Below are positions 1 to 8,958 of a stretch of DNA of 64,000 bases, one piece after another. The notes under the pieces were generated by a model, which saw only the letters and a list, made by a program, of their open reading frames with translations, searched no databases and was not told the origin of the DNA. The stretch is from NCBI GenBank assembly GCA_947494145.1, contig CANLTZ010000010.1:62001-126000 (forward strand). The letters run 5' to 3'. This stretch comes from an uncultured Jannaschia sp. GTDB lineage: Bacteria; Pseudomonadota; Alphaproteobacteria; Rhodobacterales; Rhodobacteraceae. The position numbers and the translations under genes were made by a program. Position 1 is the stretch's first letter, and each line of letters opens with the position of its first letter.

Positions 1-157
1 GCCTGAGGGTCAGGCCCGGCTTGGCGCGGTAGCGTGGCCCCATCATGTCCGCGCCCGCGCGGTGCATCTTCCAGGGGATCGGCAGGGCCAGCATCGGGCG
101 CATGACATGACGCGCCAGACGCGCCACGGCCCGGTCGCGCCAGGTGAGGTCGTTCAT
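1..157 (-). CDS. Hypothetical protein, N-terminal part only
   Basis: This is the first 52 codons of a gene that runs off the left edge. Its ATG overlaps the TGA of the upstream exonuclease gene (ATGA), so the two are translationally coupled. The visible residues are basic and hydrophobic (MNDLTWRDRAVARL..., then a WKMHRAG and a PRYRAKPG stretch) with no signal peptide. Ligase-associated exonucleases are usually followed by an ATP-dependent DNA ligase, but this start does not look like a ligase N terminus to me. An alpha/beta hydrolase is possible but not shown. The function is unassigned. Confidence 0.6.
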   Translation of the reverse strand, partial: MNDLTWRDRAVARLARHVMRPMLALPIPWKMHRAGADMMGPRYRAKPGLTLR

Positions 158-1158
158 GCCGGTGCCTCTTCGGCTTCCAGAAGGTCATCTCCGTATTCCG
201 TTTCGACGATTTGGGCGTCGTAGCCTTCCTCCTCCAGCCATTGGCGGAAGGCGGCTGTGTAGCCGTGGGTGGTGAAGATGCGGCTTGCGCCTGTTTCCTT
301 CACGGCTGCGTTCAGGCCTTTCCAATCGGCATGATCGCTGACTACGAAGCCACGATCGGCGGCCCGCCTGCGGCGCACGCCCCGCAACGCCATCCAGCCC
401 GAGGCGATGCCCTGCGATGCCTGGCCAAAGCGCCGCGCCCAGGGTTGTGCCAACGCGCCGGGGGGCGCGACGACCAGGGCGCCGACATGGGCCTTGAGGT
501 CGAGGTCGGGGGTGATCCGAATGGTTTGGGGCAGGGCAATGCCTTGGGCGCGCAAGACCTCGTTGGTGTTTTCGACTGCGCCATGGGTCAGGATGGGCCC
601 GATGGACGGGTCCACCATCGTCATGACCCGCTGTGCCTTGCCTAGCGAATAGGCGCCGAGCATGGAAAACCGTCCCTCGGCACAGTTTGTCTGCCACCAG
701 CCGTTGATTTCGGCCGAGAGCTCGGCATCGTTGCGCCAGTCGAAGATGGGCAGACCGAAGGTGCATTCGGTGATGAAGGCGTGGCAGCGCACCGGGGCCC
801 AGGGCTCTGACAGGGCGTCGGCGGTGGTTTTGTAGTCCCCAGACACGACCCAAACCTCACCGCCGTGCTCGACCCTTATCTGGGCAGAGCCGGGGACATG
901 GCCCGCGGGGTGAAAGCTGACGCGCACCCCATTGATGTCGCGTGTTTCATCGTAAGGCATGCCCTCGATATCGATATCGCCCAGACGATGGCGGATGACG
1001 GGCGCGGCGCCTGCACTGCTGAGGTAGTGGCGATGGCCGGGATAGGCGTGGTCGGCATGGCCATGGGTGACCAAGGCGCGATCGACCGGGCGCCAGGGGT
1101 CGATGTGGAAGCGGCCTGCCGGGCAGTAGATGCCGTCTTCGGTGAATTCTAGAACCAT
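154..1158 (-). CDS. Ligase-associated DNA exonuclease, metallo-beta-lactamase/beta-CASP fold
   Basis: A 334-residue protein of the metallo-beta-lactamase superfamily, resembling mRNA 3'-end processing and SNM1-type nucleases. The metal-binding HxHxDH motif is present as THGHADH (His32, His34, Asp36, His37). A second ligand region is GHVPGSAQ, and GDYK (about residue 108) matches the next conserved aspartate. A C-terminal SDHADW and a THGYTAAF stretch match beta-CASP motifs. In relatives it accompanies an ATP-dependent DNA ligase and is thought to trim DNA ends for repair. Here the coupled downstream gene does not look like that ligase. The start ATG at 1158 gives the normal family length. Confidence 0.85.
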   Translation of the reverse strand: MVLEFTEDGIYCPAGRFHIDPWRPVDRALVTHGHADHAYPGHRHYLSSAGAAPVIRHRLGDIDIEGMPYDETRDINGVRVSFHPAGHVPGSAQIRVEHGGEVWVVSGDYKTTADALSEPWAPVRCHAFITECTFGLPIFDWRNDAELSAEINGWWQTNCAEGRFSMLGAYSLGKAQRVMTMVDPSIGPILTHGAVENTNEVLRAQGIALPQTIRITPDLDLKAHVGALVVAPPGALAQPWARRFGQASQGIASGWMALRGVRRRRAADRGFVVSDHADWKGLNAAVKETGASRIFTTHGYTAAFRQWLEEEGYDAQIVETEYGDDLLEAEEAPA

Positions 1159-1524
1159 GCTGGTTCAGATAGAGGGCGCAGGCGGCTTTCCCAAAACCTT
1201 TGTCGTTTGTCGTTTGGGGCTGTTGCTGCTTGGTGACTGCCACGGTCAACACGGCGATATCTGCTTTGTCTTGTCGGACAGACCAAAGCAGCTTGGCCGG
1301 ATCCTAATGCCGTCTTCATCTTACGGCGTCGGTGGTTTGGCCATCCAGCTTGCCCATAGGCGCAGAAAGAGAGCGCGGTCCAACGCCAAAGCTGAAACTC
1401 ATCAAGCCCCGACACTGCCCGGACATTGACCCGGCCCGCGATGCAGACGCGCCCTGTTTTGGTCGTGCCGCCAACATACAGTATTTCCAGGCCTCTAATG
1501 AGGGGTCAGATGCGGCAGCATTCG
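1159..1524. other. Intergenic region, no gene seen
   Basis: About 365 bases between the exonuclease and the fliG-like gene, both on the minus strand. Short open frames exist on both strands but none has a convincing start, ribosome site or recognisable protein pattern. It presumably holds the exonuclease promoter and the end of the fliG transcript. I see no tRNA or strong terminator. Confidence 0.5.
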
Positions 1525-2556
1525 TCAGTCTTCCGGCATGATGAGTGCGAGTTCGCCCGATTCCTCCAAGTCGCGAATGGCGGCGACGATCTCGCCCATG
1601 GCGGTTTCTGCCTCATCGGCGGGGACATCGGCACGTTCGTTGATTTCGTCGCGGATCTGGTCGGCCAACCTGCTTGAAATCGCAGCAAGCATGAATTCCC
1701 CGACATGGGCCTGTTCGTCCGGGGCACCCTTGAGCGCGGTGACCAACACGGAGTTATCCACCGCGCGCAACACTTTCGGCACATCGCGTGGGGCGACACG
1801 GTCGGCAATGTTTTCAAAGCTGAAGACGGCAGCACGCACGCGGGCAGCGAAATCGGGGCTTTTGCTATCAAGCGTATCAAGAACCGAGCGGCGCAGGCCC
1901 GACGTCGCCTTGTTTAGGATGCCTGCCACGCGGTCGACCGGGTCGCCGCCAAGGCCTGGCTTGGGCCTTACATCGAAGGCACGCACCAGCGCCGTGCCGA
2001 TGGCGGAGACCGCGTCGGGTGTCACGCCTTCGGTGCGCGCAAAAGCTTCGGCAATTGCGTCGGCCCGTTCCTGCGGCAGGTCCGCCATCAGCTCGGCAGC
2101 CCTGCCCGCGGGCAATTTCGACAGCAGGATTGCGCAGACCTCGTCGGTTTCCCCTTCAACCAGGGCAACCATGGCTTCGTTGTCCAATTCCCCCACGCGG
2201 GTCCATACCCCGTCACCCGGGATGGCGTCTGCACCAAGGTCCGCCTGAAGGCCTTCAAGGACTTCGAGGGAGAGCTGCCCGTCAAGCGCGGCCAGAAGTT
2301 TGGCTGGGTCAGAGGGGAAATGCAGGCCGATCCCGTCCAATTCAGATGCGAATTCGGCCACGACAGAGGCCAGCGTCGCGCGGTCCACGAAGCGCAGGCG
2401 CTGCATCTCATCGACAAGTGCGCGCTGTTGGTCAGGCGACAGGTCGCGAAGACCAGGATCGACCCCGCCGGAGATCAACAGATGGATAACGATGGCCGCC
2501 TTTTGCCGCGGACTCATCTGCGTGGGGGGTGGGGCGAAAGGCGAAAGCTCTGACAT
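1525..2556 (-). CDS. fliG: FliG-like flagellar motor switch protein
   Basis: A 343-residue protein with the FliG middle and C-terminal architecture. It shows helical repeats with the ILLSKLPAGRAAELMADLP pattern of the FliG middle domain and a C-terminal RDVPKVLRAVDNSVLVTALK torque helix region. FliG couples the MotAB stator to the rotor at the cytoplasmic face of the flagellar base. I chose the ATG at 2556 (MSELSPFAPPP) over one 14 codons upstream because the extension is low complexity. The usual EHPQ motif of the middle domain reads ETDE. No other flagellar gene is in this window, so it is an orphan or second copy. Family assignment is firm; a motor role is inferred. Confidence 0.8.
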   Translation of the reverse strand: MSELSPFAPPPTQMSPRQKAAIVIHLLISGGVDPGLRDLSPDQQRALVDEMQRLRFVDRATLASVVAEFASELDGIGLHFPSDPAKLLAALDGQLSLEVLEGLQADLGADAIPGDGVWTRVGELDNEAMVALVEGETDEVCAILLSKLPAGRAAELMADLPQERADAIAEAFARTEGVTPDAVSAIGTALVRAFDVRPKPGLGGDPVDRVAGILNKATSGLRRSVLDTLDSKSPDFAARVRAAVFSFENIADRVAPRDVPKVLRAVDNSVLVTALKGAPDEQAHVGEFMLAAISSRLADQIRDEINERADVPADEAETAMGEIVAAIRDLEESGELALIMPED

Positions 2557-2788
2557 GGGGCATTCCAAGGGACCGGATGGGCCCTTGGATGACGCCAAAA
2601 TCTTAAGATCAGGTTGCTGCGCGGTATCCGCTGACCACGTGCGAACCCCATGGCGCTTTCAAAAACCTGAGTGGGGATTCCGAGACGTGCTCCAGAACGT
2701 GTACGGCCGCGCAGGGGGCGCGGCCTTCCACGTCTTCGCGCCGGCAATGATGCTCAGCCCCGCGGCACAGTCGCGCCGCGTCGAATGA

Positions 2789-3070
2789 TCAGAAGCCGAC
2801 GACGTCGTCGTGGCCGTTCAGGCAGAGCACTTCTTCCACGACCCAGGTCGTACCGGGGTTGCATTCGCCACCCTCTTCAATGACCGTTTCGAGTGAGTTG
2901 TCGGGGTCATTGACCGCGGCGACGCCGAGGCTTTCAAGACCATCGGATCGTGCGTTTCCTTCCCCCTGGGAAAAGTTTCCAGTGACGGGTTGTTCGTCGT
3001 TTCCGACGAATTTCTGAGCATGCGCAGCACCTGATGTCAGGGCGAGCGCGAGTATGGCAATGCGGAACAT
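2789..3070 (-). CDS. Small secreted protein of unknown function
   Basis: About 93 residues. The start at 3070 is preceded by a GAGGACG-like ribosome site, and the N terminus MFRIAILALALTSGAAHA is a typical Sec signal peptide with an AHA cleavage site. The mature part is acidic, with Asn/Asp/Glu-rich stretches and two cysteines near the C terminus (ECNPG and VLCLN), which could form a disulfide in the periplasm. No family is recognised. It lies alone between argC and fliG. A GC-rich hairpin (2705-2725) lies downstream of its stop. Confidence 0.6.
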   Translation of the reverse strand: MFRIAILALALTSGAAHAQKFVGNDEQPVTGNFSQGEGNARSDGLESLGVAAVNDPDNSLETVIEEGGECNPGTTWVVEEVLCLNGHDDVVGF

Positions 3071-3140
3071 TCTGCGTCCTCGAATGGCAGTTTCGATTGC
3101 GCTTACCATCCATGAATCGCTGGGCGAAAATATGCTCCGA

Positions 3141-4052
3141 TTAGGTCAGCCCTGAGGTTTCTTCTGTGCCGATCATCATATTCAGGTTCTGAATGGCCGT
3201 TCCTGACGCACCCTTGCCCAAATTATCGAGAATTGCCGCAATCGTGACACGTGCCTCACCATCTCCTTGCACTGTCAGGACCATCCGGTTGGTTCCGTTC
3301 AGGGCCTGAGGATCAAGCCGGTCGCCAGGCAGTTCCACGGACACGAAAGGATCACCGGCGTAGAAGTCGCGCAAAGCAGCCTCGATGCGGGCATAGCCCG
3401 ACACGCCGCCCGGAAGTTGGTCGGCATGCAGGTGCAGTTGCACGACCATCCCTTGATGGAACGCGCCCACTGACGGCTGAAACAGGGGCGGGCGGGTCAG
3501 GCCACCATGTTCCATGATTTCCGGCAGGTGTTTGTGGGATTGGCCCAGGGCGTAAAGGTAGTAATCCGGTCCTTCCCCGGCCTCATATTCCGCGATCAGA
3601 GACTTGCCGCCCCCCGAATAGCCCGACACGCCCGTCAGGGTGGCGGGGTGGTCCGAAGGAAGGATGCCGCAATCAACCAAGGGCCGGATTATGGCGATAG
3701 AGGCCGTGGCGTAGCAGCCCACATTCGCCACCCGGTCGGCATTTGCGATCAAGTCGCGCTGGCCCGGTAGCTCGGGCATGCCGTAGACCCATCCCGGCGC
3801 GACACGATGGGCGGTGGACGCATCGATCAGCCGCGTGCCTTCGGCCAGGGTCACCGCCTCGCGCGCGGGGCCGTCGGGCAGGCACAAGATGCCCACATCC
3901 GCCTCACCGAAGGCGGCGCGGCGGGCGCCTGCATCCTTGCGGCGGTCATCGGGCAACTGGATAAGGCGGATATCGTCGCGGCGTTCCAGACGCTCGCGGA
4001 TTTGCAGCCCGGTGGTTCCAGCTTCGCCGTCGATGAACACGGATGTCGTCAT
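3141..4052 (-). CDS. argC: N-acetyl-gamma-glutamyl-phosphate reductase (type 2 ArgC)
   Basis: Third step of arginine biosynthesis: NADPH-dependent reduction of N-acetyl-glutamyl phosphate to the semialdehyde, in the cytoplasm. The protein is about 303 residues, the length of the short type-2 ArgC family. It has the N-terminal nucleotide-binding start VFIDGEAGTTGLQI, the catalytic cysteine in NVGCYAT (Cys113) and the following SGYSGGGKS loop. The start at 4052 puts the FIDGEAGTTG motif at the usual distance from the N terminus; upstream in-frame codons are basic and unlike the family. No other arg gene is nearby. Confidence 0.93.
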   Translation of the reverse strand: MTTSVFIDGEAGTTGLQIRERLERRDDIRLIQLPDDRRKDAGARRAAFGEADVGILCLPDGPAREAVTLAEGTRLIDASTAHRVAPGWVYGMPELPGQRDLIANADRVANVGCYATASIAIIRPLVDCGILPSDHPATLTGVSGYSGGGKSLIAEYEAGEGPDYYLYALGQSHKHLPEIMEHGGLTRPPLFQPSVGAFHQGMVVQLHLHADQLPGGVSGYARIEAALRDFYAGDPFVSVELPGDRLDPQALNGTNRMVLTVQGDGEARVTIAAILDNLGKGASGTAIQNLNMMIGTEETSGLT

Positions 4053-4133
4053 GTGTGCCTCTGCTACGTTGGGTCGCACGGGCATACGCCTTCGCACGGG
4101 GCGCATGCAAGTTTGCGGTGCTTTGCCCTTTTG

Positions 4134-5090
4134 TCAGGCCAGAATGGCGTGGCCCATCTGCTCAAACAGGTCCACGTAGTCCAGCAGCACCCAGTTTTCG
4201 GCAATGCGCCCGGCCTCGCAGCGGTAAAAATCCATCACCCGCAGGGTCAGCGCCTTGCCGGTGGCCGGAACGCCCAAATAGGGGGCCCGATGCGTCATCG
4301 TCATGGAGGGCCAGCCAGAGACCGCGGCATAGTTCCCATCTCCGATGCGGCAGTAGTGATTGCCGCCCTTGCGGTCGGGGAAGGCCGCAAGAAAGGCGGC
4401 GCGGTGGTCTTTCACGAAGCCGTCCCATTGGAAGTTCGACCCGATACCCCCGGGGCCATACCAGAGCATGTCGTCAGACCAGGTGCCGTCCTGGCCGATC
4501 TGTCCGCGTGAGGCGCCGGTTTCGGGGTCGTATTCGTGCAAGTCGCCCAGCATCCGTTCGACAAGGTCCAGGCTGGCGTGGCCATCCCCCTGGCTGGGGC
4601 AGACGCCGTCATGGGTGGCGGGGCCGGGAAACAGCATCTCGGTTCCCAGACCTTCCTCGAACGGTATGCGCCCGGCTTGACGCATCAAGTCGGGAAGGTC
4701 GAGGATGATGCGGCTTTCGCAGATGCGGCCGTCTTCTGTGATGCGGTGGAATTCCCCCGCGCGCAGGAAGGCCAGGCGGCCCGATGCGGCGACACCCCAG
4801 AGCGGGCCATTGTGCGTGCCGACATAGTGGCTGACGCAGGCCACCCAGTGGCCGCCCACATCTCGGCGGTTTTGACCGCCGACGACGATCTCATCCCGGC
4901 GATGCAGGCCCGTTAACGCCGCGCGCAGGGGGGCGAGAACCTGTAGTTCAATGGCCTCTGGCCCGTCGACGCGGTTCACCGGCGCCATCATGTGCCAGAC
5001 GGCATCGGCGCTGAGAACGACTTCAATGCTTCCCGGATCGGCGAGCAAGCGAGCCAGGCCCAGGGCAGTGGCGGCACGGAAATCGGTCAT
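4134..5090 (-). CDS. NTF2/SnoaL-like protein, two-domain
   Basis: A 318-residue protein that reads as two consecutive NTF2/SnoaL-like cone folds. The first half contains LSADAVWHMMAPVNRVDGPEA and ends near DLMRQAG. The second contains DMLWYGPGG, FVKDHRAAFLAAFPDRKGGN and a RVMDFYRCEAGRIAENW ending typical of SnoaL-type ester cyclases. The start at 5090 has a good AGGGGAT site upstream. It is transcribed away from the ABC binding-protein gene across a 200-bp shared control region, so it probably acts on, or is controlled with, the transported compound. The reaction is unknown. Confidence 0.7.
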   Translation of the reverse strand: MTDFRAATALGLARLLADPGSIEVVLSADAVWHMMAPVNRVDGPEAIELQVLAPLRAALTGLHRRDEIVVGGQNRRDVGGHWVACVSHYVGTHNGPLWGVAASGRLAFLRAGEFHRITEDGRICESRIILDLPDLMRQAGRIPFEEGLGTEMLFPGPATHDGVCPSQGDGHASLDLVERMLGDLHEYDPETGASRGQIGQDGTWSDDMLWYGPGGIGSNFQWDGFVKDHRAAFLAAFPDRKGGNHYCRIGDGNYAAVSGWPSMTMTHRAPYLGVPATGKALTLRVMDFYRCEAGRIAENWVLLDYVDLFEQMGHAILA

Positions 5091-5293
5091 CTTATCCCCT
5101 CGATTCATGCTTGCAGCCGCCAAGCTGGGGCGGATACCGTCTTGCAAGCGTATGCACGCCGCCGGGTGTGTCACGTCGCGCGCCCTGCGTGAAGCGGGTT
5201 CGCGCTGGAAATTCCGGCCTTTGCCCGGCAGGGTATGGGTCATGCGCGCCGACCCGGTCGGTGCAGCCAAAAGACATCGACAGGGAGAGACCG
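5091..5293. promoter_or_regulatory. Divergent control region, NTF2-like gene / ABC importer
   Basis: These 203 bases separate two divergent starts, so they must hold at least two promoters. The plus-strand gene has a clear GGGAGAGA ribosome site at 5283-5290 and the minus-strand gene an AGGGGAT site just outside its ATG. I could not find a convincing palindromic operator, and no regulator gene lies next to it. Confidence 0.45.
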
Positions 5294-6514
5294 ATGCTTA
5301 TGAAGAAACTGGCGCTTGCAGGGGCCTTTGCGCTGGGCGCGTCCACGGCCGCCATGGCCTGCTCATTTCAGAACGACGTCGAAGTCCGCTCGCTTTCGGC
5401 TGGCTTTGAGGCCTGGAAGGCTGTGACCGATGCCATGGCCGAATGCGGCAACGTGCAGGCAGAGTTGGATCAGGAATTCCGCACCAAGCAGCCGGCCGCC
5501 TTCGCCGCCAACCCGTCGCTCTACCATATTGGTGGCGTGTCCAACGGCACGATCACCCCGCTTCTGAATGAAGGCACGATTCGGCCCTTGGACGATCTGG
5601 TCGAGCAATATGGTCAGAACCTGGCCGACAACCAGCTGATCCGCGTGAACGGCAACATCATGGCCGTGGCCATGATGGTGAACACGCAACACATGATGTA
5701 CCGCTCGGATATCTTCGAAGACCTGGGCCTCGAAGTGCCCACCACCTATGACGAGGTGCTCGAAGCGGCCGCCGCCATTCAGGAGGCGGGCGTTGTCGAA
5801 TATCCGCTGGGCGCCACGATGAAGTCCGGCTGGAACATCGCGCAGGATTTCGTGAACATGTTCCAAGGCTACGGCGGTACGTTCTACAACGCCGACAGCA
5901 CGCCGGGCATCAACTCCGAGGCTGGCATCCAGGCGCTGGAAATGATGCAGGCGCTGACGGCCTATATGGACCCGGAATACCTCGTCTCCGATTCCACTTA
6001 CGTGCAGCAGCAATTTCAGCAGGGCAAAATCGCCATGGCCAATCTTTGGGCCAGCCGCGGCGGCGCCATGAACGATGAGGCGGAAAGCCAAGTCGTGGGC
6101 AAGGTCGGCTCGGCCTCTGCGCCCATCGCAGTTGCAGGCAATGCGCCTGCCACCACGCTTTGGTGGGATGGCATCGTGATTGCGGCCAACATCCCCGATG
6201 AAGAGGCCGAGGCCGCGTTCCGCGTCGCCATGGAAGGCCTTGATGAAGAGATGGTGACGGCAAACAACGGCGACGCCATCTGGCTCGTGCCCGGCTACCA
6301 GCCCGATGAAATGGCCCAGGGCGCCATCGCGACTGCGACGTCCGACCCAGCACCGGCAAGCTATCCGTCCACCAGCCAGATGGGTCTGATGCACACGGCT
6401 TTGGGCAACGAGCTGCCCGCCTTCTTCACTGGCGAACAGTCGGCCGAAGAAACGCTGGCCGCGGTCGAGGAAGCCTATACCGCCGCTGCCAAGGAAGCGG
6501 GCCTGCTGCAATAA
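5294..6514 (+). CDS. ABC transporter substrate-binding protein, sugar type
   Basis: A 406-residue periplasmic binding protein of the extracellular solute-binding family 1 (carbohydrate type). It begins with a signal peptide (MLMKKLALAGAFALGASTAAMA) and shows family features: a WxxVTDAMAE helix, QEFRTKQPA, MVNTQHMMYRSDIFEDLGL, PTTYDEVLEAA and a TTLWWDGIVIA segment. The start at 5294 is preceded by GGGAGAGA. It should capture a sugar or similar compound for the permeases at 8959-11145, but a BCCT gene lies between them. Two hairpins follow the stop, a 7-bp GC stem at 6522-6538 and a terminator at 6557, which could keep binding-protein mRNA in excess. Confidence 0.88.
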   Translation: MLMKKLALAGAFALGASTAAMACSFQNDVEVRSLSAGFEAWKAVTDAMAECGNVQAELDQEFRTKQPAAFAANPSLYHIGGVSNGTITPLLNEGTIRPLDDLVEQYGQNLADNQLIRVNGNIMAVAMMVNTQHMMYRSDIFEDLGLEVPTTYDEVLEAAAAIQEAGVVEYPLGATMKSGWNIAQDFVNMFQGYGGTFYNADSTPGINSEAGIQALEMMQALTAYMDPEYLVSDSTYVQQQFQQGKIAMANLWASRGGAMNDEAESQVVGKVGSASAPIAVAGNAPATTLWWDGIVIAANIPDEEAEAAFRVAMEGLDEEMVTANNGDAIWLVPGYQPDEMAQGAIATATSDPAPASYPSTSQMGLMHTALGNELPAFFTGEQSAEETLAAVEEAYTAAAKEAGLLQ

Positions 6515-6556
6515 GCGATGCGCGGCGCGGGGCGCCGCACCTTAACGGAAAATCAG

Positions 6557-6588
6557 GGACCTGGCCGCTAGTGTGGCTGGGTCCTTTT
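6557..6588 (+). terminator. Rho-independent terminator after the binding-protein gene
   Basis: A 10-bp stem (GGACCTGGCC at 6557-6566 with GGCTGGGTCC at 6575-6584, two G-T wobbles), an 8-base loop and then TTTT at 6585-6588. It lies 43 bases after the stop codon. Confidence 0.7.
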
Positions 6589-6605
6589 GATTCGTGCGGT
6601 GGCTC

Positions 6606-6917
6606 ATGCGCGTCGTTCTGTTCCTATCGGTCCTGTTCTGGTCCGTTGCAGCCCCGTCGGCCCCGGCGCAGACAGGGCAATCGGGGCTGTTGCTTGGCCG
6701 CTGCTGGCCTGCCATCGCCCTGCCGGGCCTGCGCCCTGGCGCGATGACCGGCATCCGGCCGGATCGGGGCGGACGCTTCGGGCTAAACGCGGTGCAAGCG
6801 CGGATGCGCGCCTGTGCCGGTGCGGCGCGCGTAGCGCCTTTCAGTGAGCCGCATGACCCCGATGGAATGGCTGAACCGGGTATCAAACCTGTTACCTTAC
6901 CGGAAGACGGGTCCTAA
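6606..6917 (+). CDS. Possible small exported protein
   Basis: An open frame of about 103 codons starting MRVVLFLSVLFWSVAAPSAPAQ, which looks like a signal peptide with cleavage after APAQ. The rest is rich in Gly, Arg, Ala and Pro (LPGLRPGAMTGIRP, VQARMRACAGAARV) with no recognised domain. There is no clear ribosome site, and it begins just after the terminator at 6588, so it would need its own promoter. It may instead be a chance frame in GC-rich DNA. The remaining stretch to 7177 shows only a candidate stem ATCTTT-CGA-AAAGAT at 7077-7091. Confidence 0.35.
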   Translation: MRVVLFLSVLFWSVAAPSAPAQTGQSGLLLGRCWPAIALPGLRPGAMTGIRPDRGGRFGLNAVQARMRACAGAARVAPFSEPHDPDGMAEPGIKPVTLPEDGS

Positions 6918-7177
6918 CCCTGGGCCCAGCCAGTGTTGGGTCGAAACGTTCTATCTTGAACGCCTGCCGGAAGCCTGTGCTTCCAGATGCCCACGCACGT
7001 CGCAGCCCCCCACTGCCTATGCACATGCACCGCAGCAACGATGGCGGCTATCGAGTTCGCGCAGATCATAGAAAAAATCTTTCGAAAAGATAGTCTTTGA
7101 CACTTTTGGTGGTTCGGATGACCCTGAAAGCGCTCGGTAACGACCCCCGACCCGGAGAATCCTGGAGGAGCTAAGTT

Positions 7178-8779
7178 ATGACGTCGTCTGACATTCCACC
7201 CGATGCATTCAGTAAAAGTGTAGAATACTCAACAGATTATGAGATGGGGCAGGACAATATCCGCCCCCTTGGACTGGACATTCACAATCCGGTTTTTCTG
7301 ATTTCGAGTATTCTGATCTTCGGTTTCGTCCTACTGGCACTCGCCAACCAGGAGGCGTCGGCCACGTTCTTCGGATGGCTCAGACCGTGGCTGACCAGCA
7401 CGTTTGATTGGTTTCTCGTCCTGTCCGTCGATGCGATTACTCTCTTCTGCCTGGCGATGATCGTGCTGCCGGTGGGCGCCGTTCGCATCGGAGGCAAGGA
7501 TGCCAGGCCGGATTACTCCTATCCTGGCTGGATCGCGATGATGTTCGCGGCGGGCATTGGCATCGGCCTGCTCTTCTTTGGCGTGATGGAGCCGGTCTAT
7601 TACAACTTCGCCGAAGACGGCGCGGCGCGGCCTTTGAACATCGACATCACGCAACCCGGCAATGAATATGCCGGGGTGGTGGGCACCATTCACCATTGGG
7701 GCCTGCAAGGCTGGGCGATCTATGCCGCCGTCGGCCTGAGCCTGGCGATCTTCTGCTATAACCTCGGCCTGCCGCTGACGCTGCGGTCGGCATTTTACCC
7801 GCTTCTCGGCGACCGTGTCTGGGGCTGGTGGGGCCACGCCATCGATACCTTGGCGGTCTTCGCGACCTTGTTCGGCCTGACCACGTCGCTGGGCCTGGGT
7901 GCGCAACAGGTGGCAGCCGGATTGAAAGAGGTTGCCGGGATCGAGCCATCGAACACGGTGACCGTTTCGCTCATCATCGGGATCACGGCGATCGCACTTG
8001 GGTCGGTCCTCATGGGCATGGACAAGGGTGTAAAGCGTCTGTCCGAGATCAACATGATTATGGCGGTCTGTCTGTTCCTGTTCGTCATCTTCATGACCGG
8101 TGCCGTCACGGCGTTCACCCGCTATTTCGGCATCATGGCCGATTACGTCGTGGCCTTGCCCGCATTGGCGAACCCGTTCGGGCGCGAAGACACAAGCTAC
8201 TTCCACGGTTGGACGACGTTTTACTGGGCCTGGTGGATCGCTTGGTCACCTTTCGTGGGCATGTTCATCGCGCGCATCTCACGCGGGCGGACGGTGCGCG
8301 AATTCATGATCTGCGCCTTGCTGGCGCCGACGGCGGTCTGCGCGCTGTGGATGTCGACCTTCGGCGGTGCGGCCATCGACATGCTGAACGCAGGCGGGGC
8401 CGAGGGCGTGCGTGCCACGGTGATCGACAGCTATGCGCCGGAAGGGGCGCTGTTCGGCTTCCTGGCGGAACTGCCGCTTTACAGCATTGTCGCGCCAATC
8501 TCGCTTGTGCTGATCGTGATCTTCTTCGTTACCTCGTCCGATAGCGGGTCGCTGGTGATCGACACGATCACGGCGGGCGGCAAGATGGACGCGCCGGTGG
8601 TCCAGCGCATCTTCTGGTGCACGCTGGAAGGCCTGGTGGCCATCGCGCTGCTGCTGGGGGGTGGTCTTGCCGCCTTGCAGGGGGCGGCCGTTTCGACGGG
8701 GATCCCGTTCACCTTGGTGGTCCTTATGATGTGCTACTGCCTCTGGCTGGCCTTGCGGTCTGAGCAAGCGAAGCTCTGA
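7178..8779 (+). CDS. BCCT family betaine/carnitine/choline transporter
   Basis: A 533-residue inner-membrane carrier with about 12 hydrophobic segments. Family marks include GIGIGLLFFGVMEPVYY early on, the tryptophan-rich substrate region FYWAWWIAWSPFVGMFIARISRGRT (read in two parts) and a VTSSDSGSLVID helix. BCCT proteins take up betaine, choline, carnitine or DMSP for osmoprotection or as nutrients; substrate cannot be told here. A strong GGAGGAG site at 7164-7170 precedes the ATG, and a terminator follows at 8808, so it forms its own transcript. It separates an ABC binding protein from its permeases, and its first 70 bases are less GC-rich than its neighbours, which suggests insertion into an older operon. 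Confidence 0.9.
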   Translation: MTSSDIPPDAFSKSVEYSTDYEMGQDNIRPLGLDIHNPVFLISSILIFGFVLLALANQEASATFFGWLRPWLTSTFDWFLVLSVDAITLFCLAMIVLPVGAVRIGGKDARPDYSYPGWIAMMFAAGIGIGLLFFGVMEPVYYNFAEDGAARPLNIDITQPGNEYAGVVGTIHHWGLQGWAIYAAVGLSLAIFCYNLGLPLTLRSAFYPLLGDRVWGWWGHAIDTLAVFATLFGLTTSLGLGAQQVAAGLKEVAGIEPSNTVTVSLIIGITAIALGSVLMGMDKGVKRLSEINMIMAVCLFLFVIFMTGAVTAFTRYFGIMADYVVALPALANPFGREDTSYFHGWTTFYWAWWIAWSPFVGMFIARISRGRTVREFMICALLAPTAVCALWMSTFGGAAIDMLNAGGAEGVRATVIDSYAPEGALFGFLAELPLYSIVAPISLVLIVIFFVTSSDSGSLVIDTITAGGKMDAPVVQRIFWCTLEGLVAIALLLGGGLAALQGAAVSTGIPFTLVVLMMCYCLWLALRSEQAKL

Positions 8780-8807
8780 TATCCAAGACGCGTGCGACAC
8801 ATCTTTC

Positions 8808-8830
8808 GGGGGGCCAGTGGCCCCCCGTTT
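8808..8830 (+). terminator. Terminator after the BCCT gene
   Basis: A perfect 8-bp stem (GGGGGGCC at 8808-8815, loop AGT, GGCCCCCC at 8819-8826) followed by a short T-rich GTTT. It is 28 bases after the stop codon. The T tract is weak, so termination may be partial. Confidence 0.6.
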
Positions 8831-8958
8831 CCATTTGCGGGGCCGTGGCCTGGGCGATGCCCCCATGCTTCTCCGGAAATGGCAGGAAAGCCCGTGACAG
8901 TCCTTGACTGCCTATGCAACGGTCCGTGTGGAACACGCAGAGGCCGGGGGGCGCCAGA

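Noticed and set aside
2651-2700. A stretch with AAAAACCTGAG resembling the palindromic element
   Set aside because: Only a short core matches and no inverted ends or TA flanks could be seen; it may be chance or a very old remnant.
5363-6511. Long open frame opposite the ABC binding-protein gene
   Set aside because: It is the antisense shadow of a well-supported gene and is rich in His/Arg/Gly, typical of GC-rich shadows.
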